From Streptococcus sp. (lineage in GTDB: Bacteria; Bacillota; Bacilli; Lactobacillales; Streptococcaceae): a stretch of 64,000 nt of DNA. Every line of letters starts with the position of its first letter. Position 1 is the first letter of the stretch. Below the pieces are notes generated by a model. The model did not search any database and was not told the DNA's origin. It worked only from the letters and a program-made list of their open reading frames with translations. Positions 10,901 through 21,954 of this stretch are shown here, one piece after another. Location of the stretch: NCBI GenBank assembly GCA_003521145.1, contig DOTL01000011.1, positions 13,663 to 77,662 of the forward strand. Direction: 5' to 3'. The translations under genes were made by a program, and so were the position numbers.

Positions 10901-12809
10901 CTTTATGCCCGATGACAACCAAGCCTTTTATGACCAGTATGTCAAAACAGGTACATCTTTAGCTTTACTGACCAAAATGACGGTTAAAGATAGTCTCTAC
11001 GGTCAGACAAAAACCTATACAAACAAGGCTTACCAAGTAGATTTCGGCAATGGCTATGAAACCAAGGAAGTGACCAACTCCCTTGTTTCTCCAGAACCTA
11101 AGAAAAAAACCCTCAACAAATTGGATATCAATGGGAAGCCAATGCTAGTGGGAACTCAAAATCACTATACTCTCTCATGGGATTTGGACCAATATCGAGG
11201 GATTAAAGCTGATAAGTCTCAGATTGCACAAGGATTTTACTTTGTGGATGATTATCCAGAAGAAGCTTTATTGCCGGATGAAGCAGCTATTCAGTTTATC
11301 ACATCTGATGGCAAAACAGTTTCAGGAATCACTGTGAAGTCTTATTCTCGATTATCAGAAGCTCCTAAATCTTTACAAGCAGCCCTTTCTAAACAAAAAA
11401 TTCAGCCTAAAGGAGCTTTTCAAGTTTTCATGCATGAAGACCCACAAGCCTTTTATGAATCTTATGTGACCAAGGGGGAGAATATTACCATCGTCACTCC
11501 GATGACGGTTTTGGAAACCATGCTTAATTCAGGGAAGTCTTATGAAAACATGGCCTATCAGGTGGACTTTGGCCAAGCTTATGAAACCAACACGGTGACC
11601 AATTTTGTCCCTAAAGTAACTCCACACAAGTCTAATACCAATCAAGAGGGCATGTCTATTGATGGAAAGACTGTCCTTCCGAATACAGTCAATTATTACA
11701 AAATTGTTCTGGATTACAGTCAATACAAGGACATGGTCGTGACGGATGATGTTCTTGCCAAGGGATTCTACATGGTAGATGATTACCCAGAAGAAGCTCT
11801 TACCCTAAATCCTGATGGCATTCAAGTTTTGGATAAGGATGGCAATCGTGTATCTGGTATCTCTGTCAGCACCTATGCAAGTTTGTCAGAAGCTCCGAAA
11901 GTCGTTCAAGATGCCATGGCTAAACGTCAGTTTACGCCTAAAGGAGCCATTCAAGTCCTTAGTAGCGATGATCCAAAAGCCTTTTATGAGACCTATGTGA
12001 AGACTGGACAAACCTTAGTTGTCACGCTTCCGATGACGGTTAAAAATGAGCTGACCAAAACAGGTGGTCAGTACGAAAATACAGCCTATCAAATTGATTT
12101 TGGATTGGCCTATGTCACGGAAACAGTGGTCAATAATGTTCCCAAACTAGACCCACAAAAGGATGTGGTGATTGACTTATCTCATAAAAATGACAGCCTT
12201 GACGGGAAAGAAGTGGCCCTGAATCAAACCTTTAACTATCGCTTAGTTGGAGCGATGATTCCAAGCAATCGTGCGACTGATTTATTTGAATATGGTTTTG
12301 AAGATAACTATGATGAAAAGCATGATGAGTACAATGGTGTTTATCGCAGCTATCTGATGACAGATGTTACCCTCAAAGACGGTTCAGTCTTAAAAGAGGG
12401 GACAGAAGTCACGAAATATACCTTGCAACAGGTAGATACAGAAAATGGCCTTGTGTCAATTTCATTTGATAAATCCTTCTTAGAAACTATCTCTGATGAT
12501 TCAGCCTTTCAGGCAGATGTTTACCTTCAGATGAAACGGATTGCGACTGGCCAGGTGGAGAATACCTATCTCCATACAGTGAATGGCTATGTCATCAATT
12601 CAAATACAGTTGTAACACATACACCTGAACCTGAAGAACCAAGTCCAAATCAACCTACCCCACCTCAACCACCAATTGAGATTATTGAGCCGCCTGTTCC
12701 AGCAAGCGTCTTGCCAAATACAGGCGAACAGGAATCCCTTTTGGGCTTGATTGGAGCTGGTATTCTGCTTGGTACGGCTTTTGGACTGAAGAAAAAGGAG
12801 GAGAAGTAG
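7920..12809 (+). CDS. Antigen I/II-type LPXTG surface adhesin
   Basis: 1629 residues. Order of parts: signal peptide (about 20-52, ending VAHADE); alanine-rich coiled-coil repeats (about 130-380); a GbpC/Spa V-type domain (about 400-650); a short proline-rich stretch with PEPITVTPDVYTPKTF; then repeated C-type domains (about 730-1560), three of which share WDLDQY and FVDDYPEE; and a sortase signal LPNTGE near 1597 with hydrophobic helix and basic tail. Antigen I/II proteins bind salivary and host proteins and other bacteria. AAGGA lies about 7 bp before the ATG. Its place between conjugation genes suggests a role in donor-recipient or host contact, which is inferred. Confidence 0.9.
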   Translation: MTKTCNHHFLVNQVKGEKHVFRKSKKYRTLCSVALGTMVTAVVAWRGTVAHADEVTPSVDTTIQRTENPATNLPEAQPTPVSEQTESIASTGQSIGAIAVTVPHDTVTQAVEEAKAEEISTVEDSPMDLGNTTSASETNQQISKAEADAQNQVEAINEVTETYKADKATYESNKARIEQENKELTQAYEGANQTGKETNALVDTKVNDLKSQYADADVTVKEQVVSLGNGTSVLDYTNYGKAVETIQTTNEQAVADYLTKKAKADDIVAKNQAIQKENEAGLAKAKADNEAIERRNQAGQAAIDAENRAGQSAVDQANQEKQQLVSDRVAEIEAITKRNQAKEVAARKENEAIDAYNAKEMERYQRDLAEISKGEEGYISEALAQALNLNNGEPQAQHGAITRNPDQIISTGDAMLGGYSRILDSRGFFVYDSFKTGETLSFNYQNLQHARFDGKKISRVSYDITNLVSPAGTAAVKLVVPNDPTEGFIAYRNDGNGDWRTDKMEFRVVAKYFLEDGSQVTFSKEKPGVFTHSSLNNNDIGLEYVKDSSGKFVPINGSTVQVTNEGLARSLGSNRVSDLNLPEEWDTTSSRYAYKGAIVSTVTSGNTYTVTFGQGDMPQNVGLSYWFALNTLPVARTVTPYSPKPHVTVELEPVPEPITVTPDVYTPKTFTPEKPVTFTPKPLEEVVQPSLTLTKVTLPVKPIPKELPTPPQVPTVHYHAYRLTTTPEILKEVVNSDQANLHEKTVAKDSTVIYPLTVDAFSSNRAQTTSLIFEDYLPAGYLFDKEATQKENENYILSFDETKNFVTLTAKENLLQEVNKDLTRVYQLTAPKLYGTVQNDGATYSNSYKLLLNKGAANAYTVTSNIVTVRTPGDGETTTLIKPEKNNENVDGVLINDTVVALGTTNHYRLTWDLDQYQGDRSAKETIARGFFFVDDYPEEVLDVVENGISVTTLDGQKVSGITVKTYASLNEAPKDLQDKLARAKITPTGAFQVFMPDDNQAFYDQYVKTGTSLALLTKMTVKDSLYGQTKTYTNKAYQVDFGNGYETKEVTNSLVSPEPKKKTLNKLDINGKPMLVGTQNHYTLSWDLDQYRGIKADKSQIAQGFYFVDDYPEEALLPDEAAIQFITSDGKTVSGITVKSYSRLSEAPKSLQAALSKQKIQPKGAFQVFMHEDPQAFYESYVTKGENITIVTPMTVLETMLNSGKSYENMAYQVDFGQAYETNTVTNFVPKVTPHKSNTNQEGMSIDGKTVLPNTVNYYKIVLDYSQYKDMVVTDDVLAKGFYMVDDYPEEALTLNPDGIQVLDKDGNRVSGISVSTYASLSEAPKVVQDAMAKRQFTPKGAIQVLSSDDPKAFYETYVKTGQTLVVTLPMTVKNELTKTGGQYENTAYQIDFGLAYVTETVVNNVPKLDPQKDVVIDLSHKNDSLDGKEVALNQTFNYRLVGAMIPSNRATDLFEYGFEDNYDEKHDEYNGVYRSYLMTDVTLKDGSVLKEGTEVTKYTLQQVDTENGLVSISFDKSFLETISDDSAFQADVYLQMKRIATGQVENTYLHTVNGYVINSNTVVTHTPEPEEPSPNQPTPPQPPIEIIEPPVPASVLPNTGEQESLLGLIGAGILLGTAFGLKKKEEK

Positions 12810-13001
12810 ATGAATCCAAAAACCATTTATGAAATGGATTCAGACCAAGATGGTTTGACAGACGCTCAGGAACTGGCTCTTGGGACCAATCCATATGCTA
12901 TTGACACAGATGGTGATGGTCAAGCTGATTTAGAAGAGCTAAAATCTGGACATTCACCACTAGACCCACTAAAGGAGTTGTGTGATGGCTTGGAACTTTG
13001 A
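12810..13001 (+). CDS. Small protein with calcium-binding DxDxDG repeats
   Basis: 63 residues, starting directly after the adhesin stop codon with AAGGAGGAG overlapping the adhesin end. Two thrombospondin type 3-like calcium loops are visible: DSDQDGLTDAQE and DTDGDGQADLEE. There is no signal peptide or membrane segment, which is odd since such repeats usually sit in secreted proteins. It could act with the adhesin or be a leftover of a longer surface protein. The stop overlaps the next gene's start region by 17 bp. Confidence 0.7.
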   Translation: MNPKTIYEMDSDQDGLTDAQELALGTNPYAIDTDGDGQADLEELKSGHSPLDPLKELCDGLEL

Positions 13002-13536
13002 CACCATGAAAGAGGCTTTGTCTGAAATGGAGAAGGACGATTACCAAGAGTTTATCAAGGCCTTTCTCTCTTTGGAACTAAGTATCTCTGATAGAACAAT
13101 CCTCAATCAAGTTTATCAAGATTATATGGATGAAGATGACTTGTCCTTGGTTAGCGATGAACTAAGAGTCAAAGTGGATGATTACCAGGATGAGGTGCAA
13201 GCAGATATTACGGATATTCTTGAAAAATTGTATGGCACAGGCGAGGGCACTAGTTTTATCATGGATGTCATGTCTTCGAATAGTCTTTCTGACACGATGG
13301 ATCAATATGAAATTTTGGATAGTGAAGACTATTCCTTAATCGGTCTTGAAACCTTACAGGCTATGATTCAACAGGACTTAGCCATTTCCAGTCAGGATTA
13401 TTTTGGAGATCTGGTTCATCTTGCTTTGCAGAAAGATTTACTAGACCAGAAAAGTCATTTCTTACAACACTATGTGGCAACTGTAATGGAAGGTATTCCA
13501 CAAGAAAGAGACCAACGAGCCTTGGTCCTAGATTAA
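12985..13536 (+). CDS. Hypothetical acidic ICE protein
   Basis: 183 residues, rich in Asp/Glu, with no signal peptide or membrane helix. I do not recognise a family. The ATG at 12985 is preferred over an in-frame GTG at 12982 because AAAGGAG sits seven bases before it. It overlaps the calcium-loop gene and lies upstream of a terminator-like hairpin, so it closes the adhesin operon. Predicted to be cytoplasmic and largely helical. Confidence 0.7.
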   Translation: MAWNFDTMKEALSEMEKDDYQEFIKAFLSLELSISDRTILNQVYQDYMDEDDLSLVSDELRVKVDDYQDEVQADITDILEKLYGTGEGTSFIMDVMSSNSLSDTMDQYEILDSEDYSLIGLETLQAMIQQDLAISSQDYFGDLVHLALQKDLLDQKSHFLQHYVATVMEGIPQERDQRALVLD

Positions 13537-13543
13537 CGCAAGG

Positions 13544-13572
13544 GCTGAGAAACACTCTCGGCCCTTTTAAAA
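13544..13572 (+). terminator. Terminator-like hairpin before the methylase/helicase gene
   Basis: GGGCTGAG and CTCGGCCC form a stem (one G-U pair) around a short loop, followed by TTTT. It lies 8 bp after the preceding stop codon and just before the large gene, so it may end or attenuate transcription. Confidence 0.6.
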
Positions 13573-13584
13573 TGGGAGGAAAAA

Positions 13585-16500
13585 ATGAATCAAGAAGTCT
13601 TACTACAAATGATGAGAGCCACCATTCCTCGTGACAGAGCCATGCTTGAAGCATTTTTGTATTACCAAGCAAACCACTTTGATGAGGATTGGGATAGCCT
13701 TATCCAAGAATTTATTGTGAATAGAAAGGAAGTCCAAAGCCCTGTTCAGGTACTTCATTTTGAGACGGACGTTTCAGCTTTTGTACAGGCTAGTCCTTAT
13801 GATACTGCTCATGACCTGTTGACTTATACTCAAGTATTCGGTCATAAGGGTCTCCAAAAACTTGATAAATTATCGCCGTCTGAAAAAGACTTGGTGATTG
13901 AAGTGGCCATGTTCAATCTTGCCACACGTTTTCAACTATTGGATTCCAATGGTCACTACCAAACCATTTCGACGGCTTCTCTGCTAGAAAAAGGGAAGGG
14001 AGCTAATCTGGTCAATGTGTACCGTGTGGCCAATAATTTAGCAGATCGCATCAGTCGGGATATTGAACAGTTTCTCTTGACCTACCAACCTGAGTTAGAA
14101 ACAAGAGTTGATGAAACTTTTCAAGAACAAGAAGAAATGATTGATAAGCCTGAAGTAACTGTAAATCAGGCAATAGCTTTTCGAGAAGAGGGCTCTCTGG
14201 TTATTGCCAGTTTGGATGTAGATTTGTCTCAACTAGATGTTCAAACAGGAAAAACAAGTCATCTGCCAGCTTATGAAGAGTTATCTTTACGACGTAAATT
14301 TGAGATACTAACATATTTTGACCAAATTCGAAATGAACGTTCCAAAGCCCCAAGTTTTAGACGAGGTGATTTTGACACTGAAATGGAAATGACACCAGTC
14401 TTTGAAGGAGAAGAGTTACTTACCTATCTAGAGGCTGATGGCAGCCTCTATGAGCTGAAACGGATCTTGACTCAAGTTGAGGAAAAGGAATTAGAAAAAA
14501 TTGGACAAGCCATTAGGGTAGGAAATCAAGAAAAATTGACTCAGGTAGGGATTGATTTATCTCAGTTTGCCCCTGACCAAATCGGTATTTTATTGGATGC
14601 CGCAGGTCGTTTTCATCTGAAAAATGCGGATTTGGCTTTATTAGGTGGCTATGCAAATGCCTCTGTAACTCAACTAGCCCTTGCGACAGAACTACTCCAA
14701 ATGGGATTGAGTCATGAAAAAATTGAATTTTTCTTTGGTAGCCAGCTTTCCATTGAAGAGCTGCGACAAGTTGCCTACGCCTTTTTACACCAAGAACTTA
14801 GCAGAGAAGACGCGGAGCAATTTGAAAAAGATAAAGGCAATCAGCCAGATTTAACCCTCAGAGATTGGAAGAACAAGCTAGAGAAAGCTGAGGGAAAAGA
14901 AGTAGTTGATGAAGCGTTTGAGGTAAATCCACTTGTTCAGATGGTTTTGGACAACTATCCGCTTGGGACGTTGGTTTCCTATAAAGGACAGGACTTTGAA
15001 GTGACGTCGGTCAGCGATGCACGATTAAATGGTTTGATTCGAATTGAGTTGGTTAATGATTTCTCCGATATCATTGAACAAAATCTAGTTCTTTATTTGA
15101 GAACATGGGAGGAAATTAGTCAGGCGCTTCATATCCCAAAGCCAGAACCAAAAGTAGAGTTGGACGAACCAGACCAAGAGTTGAATCTTTTTTCATTTCT
15201 GGAAGAGGAGCCAGTTCAGAGTGTTGGACTATTGGAACCAGATGGTTCAGAAAAAGGTCATGACGACACTGATCTTGAAGAATCAGATAGTCAAATTTCT
15301 GAAGAGGAAGTAGTCGAAACAATTCCAGAGATTCCAGTAACGGACTTTTATTTTCCAGAAGATATGACAGACTTTTATCCTAAGACTGCTAGAGATAAGG
15401 TTGAGACAAACATTGCGGCTATTCAGTTAGTTAAAACACTTGAAACGGAACGCCGTCAGGCAAATCCAAGTGAACAAGAACTCCTTGCCAAGTATGTGGG
15501 CTGGGGTGGACTTGCCAATAATTTTTTTGATGACTATAATCCAAAATTTTCTAAGGAAAGAGAAGAACTGAAAAGCTTAGTCTCAGATAAAGAATATTCA
15601 GATATGAAACAGTCCTCTCTGACGGCTTATTACACGGACCCTGCCCTTATCCGTCAGATGTGGGGTAAGTTGGAAAGAGATGGTTTTACAGGTGGAAAAA
15701 TCCTAGACCCTTCCATGGGAACAGGGAATTTCTTTGCGGCTATGCCAACACATTTGAGAGATAAAAGTGAGCTGTATGGTGTGGAGTTAGATACCATCAC
15801 AGGAGCCATTGCCAAGCACCTTCACCCGAATAGCCATATTGAGGTCAAAGGATTTGAGACGGTTGCTTTTAATGATGATAGTTTTGATTTGGTAATTTCA
15901 AATGTGCCATTTGCCAATATTCGGATTGCGGATAACAAGTACGATAAGCCTTATATGATTCATGACTATTTTGTTAAAAAATCCCTTGATTTGGTGCATG
16001 ATGGTGGGCAAGTATCCATTATCTCTTCAACAGGAACCATGGATAAGCGAACCGAAAACATTTTACAAGATATTCGTGAGACAACTGACTTTCTTGGAGG
16101 GGTTCGCTTGCCTGATACCGCCTTTAAGGCCATTGCCGGAACCAATGTCACAACGGATATGTTGTTCTTCCAGAAACACTTGAACAAGGGCTATGTGGCA
16201 GATGACTTAGCCTTTTCAGGGTCTATTCGTTATGACAAGGACAACCGTATTTGGCTCAATCCTTACTTTGATGGAGAATACAATAGCCAAGTGCTAGGAA
16301 CCTATGAGGTTAGAAACTTTAACGGTGGAATACTTTCTGTTAAGGGGACTAGTGATAACTTGATTGCCAGTGTCCAAACTGCTCTAAACCATGTTAAGGC
16401 CCCAAGAGAGATTGATCGAAATGAGGTTATCATTAACCCAGATGTATTGACCAAACAAGTGATTGATACCTCCATTCCACCTGATATTAGAGAAAATCTA

Positions 16501-19035
16501 GGTCAGTACAGTTTTGGGTATCAGGGTTCAACAGTTTACTATCGAGATAACAAAGGCATTCGAGTGGGGACCAAGACGGAAGAAATCAGTTACTATGTCG
16601 ATGAAGATGGTAACTTCAAAGCCTGGGACAGCAAGCATTCCCAAAAGCAGATTGATCGCTTTAATGCCTTAGAAGTAACTGATAGCACTGCTCTAGATGT
16701 TTATGTTACAGATGATGCAGCAAAACGTGGTCAGTTTAAAGGGTTATATAAAAAGACAGTTTTCTATGAAGCTCCCTTATCTGAGAAAGAAGTAGCACGA
16801 ATCAAAGGAATGGTGGACATTCGTAATGCCTATCAAGAAGTCATAGCCATTCAACGCTATTATGACTATGATAAAGGCGAGTTCAACGACTTATTAGGCA
16901 AGCTCAATCGTACCTATGATAGCTTTGTCAAACGCTATGGGTATTTGAACAGTGCAGTGAATCGTAATCTTTTTGATAGTGATGATAAATATTCGCTTCT
17001 TGCTAGTTTGGAAGATGAAAGTCTGGATCCAAGTGGACAGTCTGTTACCTATACCAAATCCCTTGCCTTTGAGAAGGCTCTAGTGCGTCCTGAAAAAGAG
17101 GTTAAAAAGGTACATACTGCCCTTGATGCCTTAAATTCCAGCTTGGCTGACGGACGTGGTGTTGATTTCGCTTATATGATGTCTATCTATCAGGTTGAAT
17201 CGAAGATGACCTTGATTGAGGAGTTAGGCGACCTCATTATGCCTAATCCTGAGAAGTATTTGAATGGGGAGCTGTCCTATGTTTCTCGCCAAAACTTTCT
17301 ATCAGGGGATGTCATCACCAAGTTAGAAGTTGTGGAACTATTTGTCAAACAAGACAATCAGGACTTTAACTGGCCGCATTATGCAGGACTTCTAGAAACA
17401 GTCAAACCAGCACGCATTACTTTGGCAGACATTGATTATCGAATCGGATCACGCTGGATTCCTCTGGCTGTTTATGGTAAATTTGCCCAAGAAACCTTTA
17501 TGGGGAAAGCCTATGAACTGTCAGACCAAGAAGTAGCAACAGTCCTTGAAGTCAGTCCCATTGACGGGGTTATCACTTATCAATCTAAGTTTACCTACAC
17601 CTATTCCAACGCAACCGATAGGAGTTTAGGTGTCCCTGCTTCACGCTATGATAGTGGTCGAAAAATCTTTGAAAATCTCCTGAATTCCAATCAACCAACC
17701 ATCACAAAACAAGTTGTCGAAGGGGATAAGAAAAAGAATGTGACGGATGTGGAGAAAACAACAGTCCTGCGTGCCAAGGAAACACACCTACAAGAACTCT
17801 TTCAAGATTTTGTAGCAAAGTATCCAGAAGTCCAACAGATGATTGAAGACACTTATAATAGGCTCTACAATCGCACAGTATCAAAGACCTATGATGGTAG
17901 CCATTTAACCATTGATGGACTTGCTCAGAATATCTCCTTACGCCCTCACCAAAAGAATGCCATTCAACGAATTGTCGAGGAAAAACGTGCTCTACTAGCC
18001 CACGAGGTAGGGTCTGGAAAAACCTTGACCATGCTTGGAGCTGGTTTTAAGTTGAAAGAATTAGGGATGGTGCATAAACCTCTCTATGTGGTTCCTTCTA
18101 GTTTGACTGCTCAGTTTGGTCAAGAAATCATGAAATTTTTCCCAACCAAGAAAGTCTATGTGACCACTAAGAAAGACTTTGCCAAAGCCAAACGTAAGCA
18201 GTTTGTGTCTCGGATTATTACAGGGGACTATGATGCCATTGTCATTGGGGATTCACAATTTGAGAAGATGCCGATGAGTCGTGAAAAACAGGCCGCCTAT
18301 ATCAATGACAAACTTGAGCAACTCATAGAAATCAAGCTAGGAAGTGACAGTGATTATACGGTGAAAGAAGCGGAGCGTTCGATTAAGGGATTGGAGCACC
18401 AGTTGGAAGAACTCCAAAAACTAGAGCGAGATACCTTTATTGAATTTGAAAATCTTGGCGTTGATTTTCTCTTTGTGGATGAGGCTCATCACTTCAAGAA
18501 TATCCGTCCAATTACTGGACTTGGAAATGTCGCTGGCATTACCAACACCACTTCAAAAAAGAACGTAGATATGGAGATGAAGGTGAGACAGGTACAGGCA
18601 GAGCATGGAGATAGAAATGTCGTTTTTGCGACAGGAACACCAGTTTCTAACTCTATTAGTGAACTTTTCACCATGATGAATTACATTCAACCTGATGTTT
18701 TAGAGCGATACCAGGTATCCAATTTTGATTCATGGGTTGGGGCTTTTGGGAATATCGAAAACTCTATGGAACTAGCCCCGACAGGAGATAAGTACCAACC
18801 CAAGAAACGGTTCAAGAAATTTGTCAACCTGCCTGAACTCATGCGAATCTACAAGGAAACTACCGATATTCAGACTTCAGATATGCTCGACTTACCTGTA
18901 CCTGAAGCTAAGATTATTGCGGTGGAAAGCGAGTTAACGCAAGCTCAGAAATACTATTTGGAAGAGCTGGTAGAGCGTTCGGACGCTATCAAGTCAGGTA
19001 GTGTTGATCCAAGTAGAGATAACATGCTTAAAATC
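13585..19035 (+). CDS. DNA methyltransferase / SNF2-helicase fusion protein, exon 1
   Basis: 1817 codons up to the first group II intron. A unique N-terminal region (1-650) is followed by a methyltransferase: motif I DPSMGTGNFFAAM near 709 and catalytic NVPF near 773 (an NPPF variant). The helicase core follows: Walker A HEVGSGKT near 1473, DEAH box FVDEAHHFKN near 1631, and ATGTPVSNS near 1682. Such giant proteins are standard in Tn5252-type ICEs and are thought to protect incoming DNA. The open frame runs 12 bases into the intron and stops at 19047. RBS GGAGG precedes the ATG. Confidence 0.9.
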
Positions 19036-21429
19036 GTGCGCTGTTAAGCGTAAAAATGTATCTCCCTCGCAGAGGGATATTATTGAAAGTAAATAATAGG
19101 AACAACTAACTAACCTAGCGGGGAAACCCAAAGGGGACAATAGCATGTTAGTAAAGCGGATAAGAAGTGAGTTACAACGCTTTGATGTGCCGCAAGTTCC
19201 GTAACCTATGGTTAAGGCTAAACTGCTTGAACCTCAATTCTGACTAGGTGCAAAGCATCGCCCATCGGAAAGTAACTGAGACCGATGTTACTGTATATTC
19301 GTTGTTGTGATTTTGGACGAATAACTTTCTACAGTAAAAGAGCATACGATAAGTATGAATAAAGGAATGAGTGAGGAACCTAAGGGTTACTAGAACGTAC
19401 ATTTTTAACGAATAGCAGGATTGCCTAAGAGGTGAGACCCTTATGGTAACGGAGTCACCGTAGTAGTTTGAGCAAGGGAAAACCTTGTACACGGCGAAGG
19501 GTGACAGGTAATTTCGATTAGTTAGAAAGGATTAGGTGCGTGAGATGCGTACAGCCAAAACTATTTTAACGGTCATTCATGAACGTGGAAAACAAGATAA
19601 ACCACTTGAAAGGGTTTATAAATTACTATTTAATCGTGAATTGTATCTAATAGTCTATGCAAAGTTATACCCTAATAACGGAGCAATGACAAAGGGTGTT
19701 ACAGAGGAAACGATTGACGGTATGTCTATTCAAAAAATAGATAGGATTATTGAACAATTAAGACGAGAAACCTATTACTGGAGACCAGCTAGGAGAGAGT
19801 ACATTCCTAAAAAGAATGGAAAACACCGTCCTTTGGGAATACCAGTATGGAGCGATAAACTTCTTCAGGAAGTGATTCGCATGATATTAGAAGCTTATTA
19901 CGAGCCACAGTTTAGTGAACATTCTCATGGTTTTAGACCAAAAAGAGGGTGTCATACAGCTTTACAAGAAATTCAGACTTGGAAAGGGACACGTTGGTTC
20001 ATAGAAGGAGATATCTCTAGTTATTTTGACACGATTGACCACGGTGTGTTAATCACTATGTTGTCTAAACAAATTGAGGATGGTCGGTTTATTAGGCTTA
20101 TCAAAAATATGCTTGAGGCAGGATATCTTGATGATTGGAAGTTTCACAAGACTATTAGTGGAACACCGCAAGGTGGAGTTATTAGTCCTTTATTAGCTAA
20201 TATCTATTTACATCAATTTGATAAGTGGGTCGGTGAAGAGCTGATACCTCAACATACAAGAGGTAAAAAGCAGAGAGCAAACTCAGTCTATAATCGTTTG
20301 AGTAGAAAAATTAAATGCTATCAGGAAAAAGGAGATTATAAAAAAGCTCATCAGTTAATTGTTGAGAGAAGAAATTTCCCTTCAGTTGATACTTATGATA
20401 CTACCTATCGGAAGTTAAGATATGTTCGGTATGCGGATGACTTTATTCTAGGCTTTACAGGTTCAAAAGCTGAGGCAAAAGATATAAAGAAGCAAATTGG
20501 AGACTTTTTAAAGATTAAGTTACATTTGGAACTTTCTCAAGAAAAGACTTTGATTACCCATGCGACTGAAGAATCAGCGAAATTTCTAGGATATGAGATA
20601 AAAGCACAACGTGTCAATGATTATATTGATAACAAAGGAAGACGAAGTGTCAATGGTGTTATCGCATTATTTGTACCTGCATCAGTTATTGAAAGCAAAT
20701 GCCACCAATACATGAAAAATGGTAAATCTATTCATCGTAATAATTTATTGCATGATGATGACTTTAGTATCGTTCAAACTTACCAACAAGAATATAGAGG
20801 GCTGGTTCAATATTATATATTGGCACAAAATTTGTCATGGTTCTCAAAAGTCTATTGGTATATGGAAACATCACTCCTTAAAACATTAGCATTTAAGCAT
20901 AAGTCATCCATTAATAAAATGTTAGCTAAATATAAGACTACCACGACTAGCACGAATGGCCGAACGGTGCCGTGTTTACAGGTAGTTGTGCCTCGAGAAG
21001 ATAAACCTCCTCTAGTTGCAACGTGGAGTGGTATTTCACTTTCTTATAAAAAGAAAGCTGTAATAGAAGATGCTCCGTATCAAGTTTATGGTGGTCGAAC
21101 AGAGCTTATCAAGCGATTACTCGCAAATAAGTGTGAGCTATGTGGAAGTGAGGAGAACATAGAGGTACATCATATCAGAAAATTAGCAGACTTGAACAAA
21201 CACAATGGAAAATTAGTTCCAAAGTGGAAAGAAATCATGTCAGCAAGACGTCGAAAAACGCTGGTGACTTGTCGGGATTGTCACCATGCAATACATAATG
21301 GTTCAATAAATACACGTTTATGAAATGAAATTACTGGAGAGCCGGATGATGCGAAAGTATCATGTCCGGTTCGGTGGGGGGATAATGGAAAAGGGGTCGC
21401 AATGACTACCTCGCTAGTATCCTCCCTAC
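19036..21429 (+). mobile_element. Group II intron 1 (2394 nt) in the methylase/helicase gene
   Basis: Boundaries follow from rejoining the host protein: exon 1 ends at the codon for Ile (LKI) and exon 2 resumes with TGEARKLAIDM. The intron begins GTGCG, the usual group II 5' end, and ends in AC. A typical domain V hairpin is at 21339-21372 (GAGCCGGATG, GAAA tetraloop, pairing CATGTCCGGTTC). An intron-encoded protein lies at 19536-21323 and 500 nt of non-coding structured sequence precedes it. Insertion is in phase 0, between helicase motifs III and V. Confidence 0.93.
19536..21323 (+). CDS. ltrA: Group II intron reverse transcriptase/maturase with HNH nuclease (intron 1)
   Basis: 595 residues. 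Reverse transcriptase motifs include YIPKKNGKHRPLGIP near 88 and the catalytic VRYADDFILGF near 297. A maturase (X) domain follows, and an HNH zinc endonuclease closes the protein: CELCGSEENIEVHH then CRDCHHAIHNG. It helps splice its own intron and drives retrohoming into intronless copies of the site. AGAAAGGA is 4 bp before the GTG at 19536; an ATG at 19545 is the alternative start. All catalytic motifs look intact. Confidence 0.93.
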   Translation: MREMRTAKTILTVIHERGKQDKPLERVYKLLFNRELYLIVYAKLYPNNGAMTKGVTEETIDGMSIQKIDRIIEQLRRETYYWRPARREYIPKKNGKHRPLGIPVWSDKLLQEVIRMILEAYYEPQFSEHSHGFRPKRGCHTALQEIQTWKGTRWFIEGDISSYFDTIDHGVLITMLSKQIEDGRFIRLIKNMLEAGYLDDWKFHKTISGTPQGGVISPLLANIYLHQFDKWVGEELIPQHTRGKKQRANSVYNRLSRKIKCYQEKGDYKKAHQLIVERRNFPSVDTYDTTYRKLRYVRYADDFILGFTGSKAEAKDIKKQIGDFLKIKLHLELSQEKTLITHATEESAKFLGYEIKAQRVNDYIDNKGRRSVNGVIALFVPASVIESKCHQYMKNGKSIHRNNLLHDDDFSIVQTYQQEYRGLVQYYILAQNLSWFSKVYWYMETSLLKTLAFKHKSSINKMLAKYKTTTTSTNGRTVPCLQVVVPREDKPPLVATWSGISLSYKKKAVIEDAPYQVYGGRTELIKRLLANKCELCGSEENIEVHHIRKLADLNKHNGKLVPKWKEIMSARRRKTLVTCRDCHHAIHNGSINTRL

Positions 21430-21954
21430 ACAGGAGAAGCCAGAAAACTAGCTATTGATATGCGGTTGATTGACCCTGCCTATACTTTATCGGATAATCA
21501 GAAAATCCTTCAAGTGGTCGATAATGTCGAGTGGATTTACCGTGATGGAGCTGAAGACAAAGCCACTCAGATGATTTTCTCTGATATTGGAACCCCTAAA
21601 AGTAAGGAAGAAGGGTTTGATGTCTACAACGAACTGAAAGCTTTGCTGGTTGATCGAGGGATTCCAAAAGAAGAAATTGCCTTTGTCCATGATGCCAATA
21701 CTGATGAAAAGAAAAACTCACTGTCTAGAAAGGTCAATAGCGGAGAAGTACGGATTCTCATGGCTTCGACTGAAAAAGGTGGAACGGGTCTAAACGTGCA
21801 ATCACGCATGAAAGCTGTTCACCATTTAGATGTTCCATGGCGTCCCTCAGATATTGTCCAGCGAAATGGTAGATTGATTCGTCAGGGAAACATGCACCAG
21901 GAGGTGAATATTTATCACTATATTACCAAAGGGAGCTTCGACAATTACCTCTGG
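21430..21954 (+). CDS. Methyltransferase/helicase fusion protein, exon 2
   Basis: 175 codons between the two introns. It holds the second helicase lobe: STEKGGTGLNVQSR (motif V) and DIVQRNGRLIRQGN (motif VI, arginine finger). It has no start of its own with a ribosome binding site, so it depends on splicing. Ends at the Trp codon of NYLW, where intron 2 begins. Without both splicing events the helicase would lack its ATP-coupling half. Confidence 0.9.
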
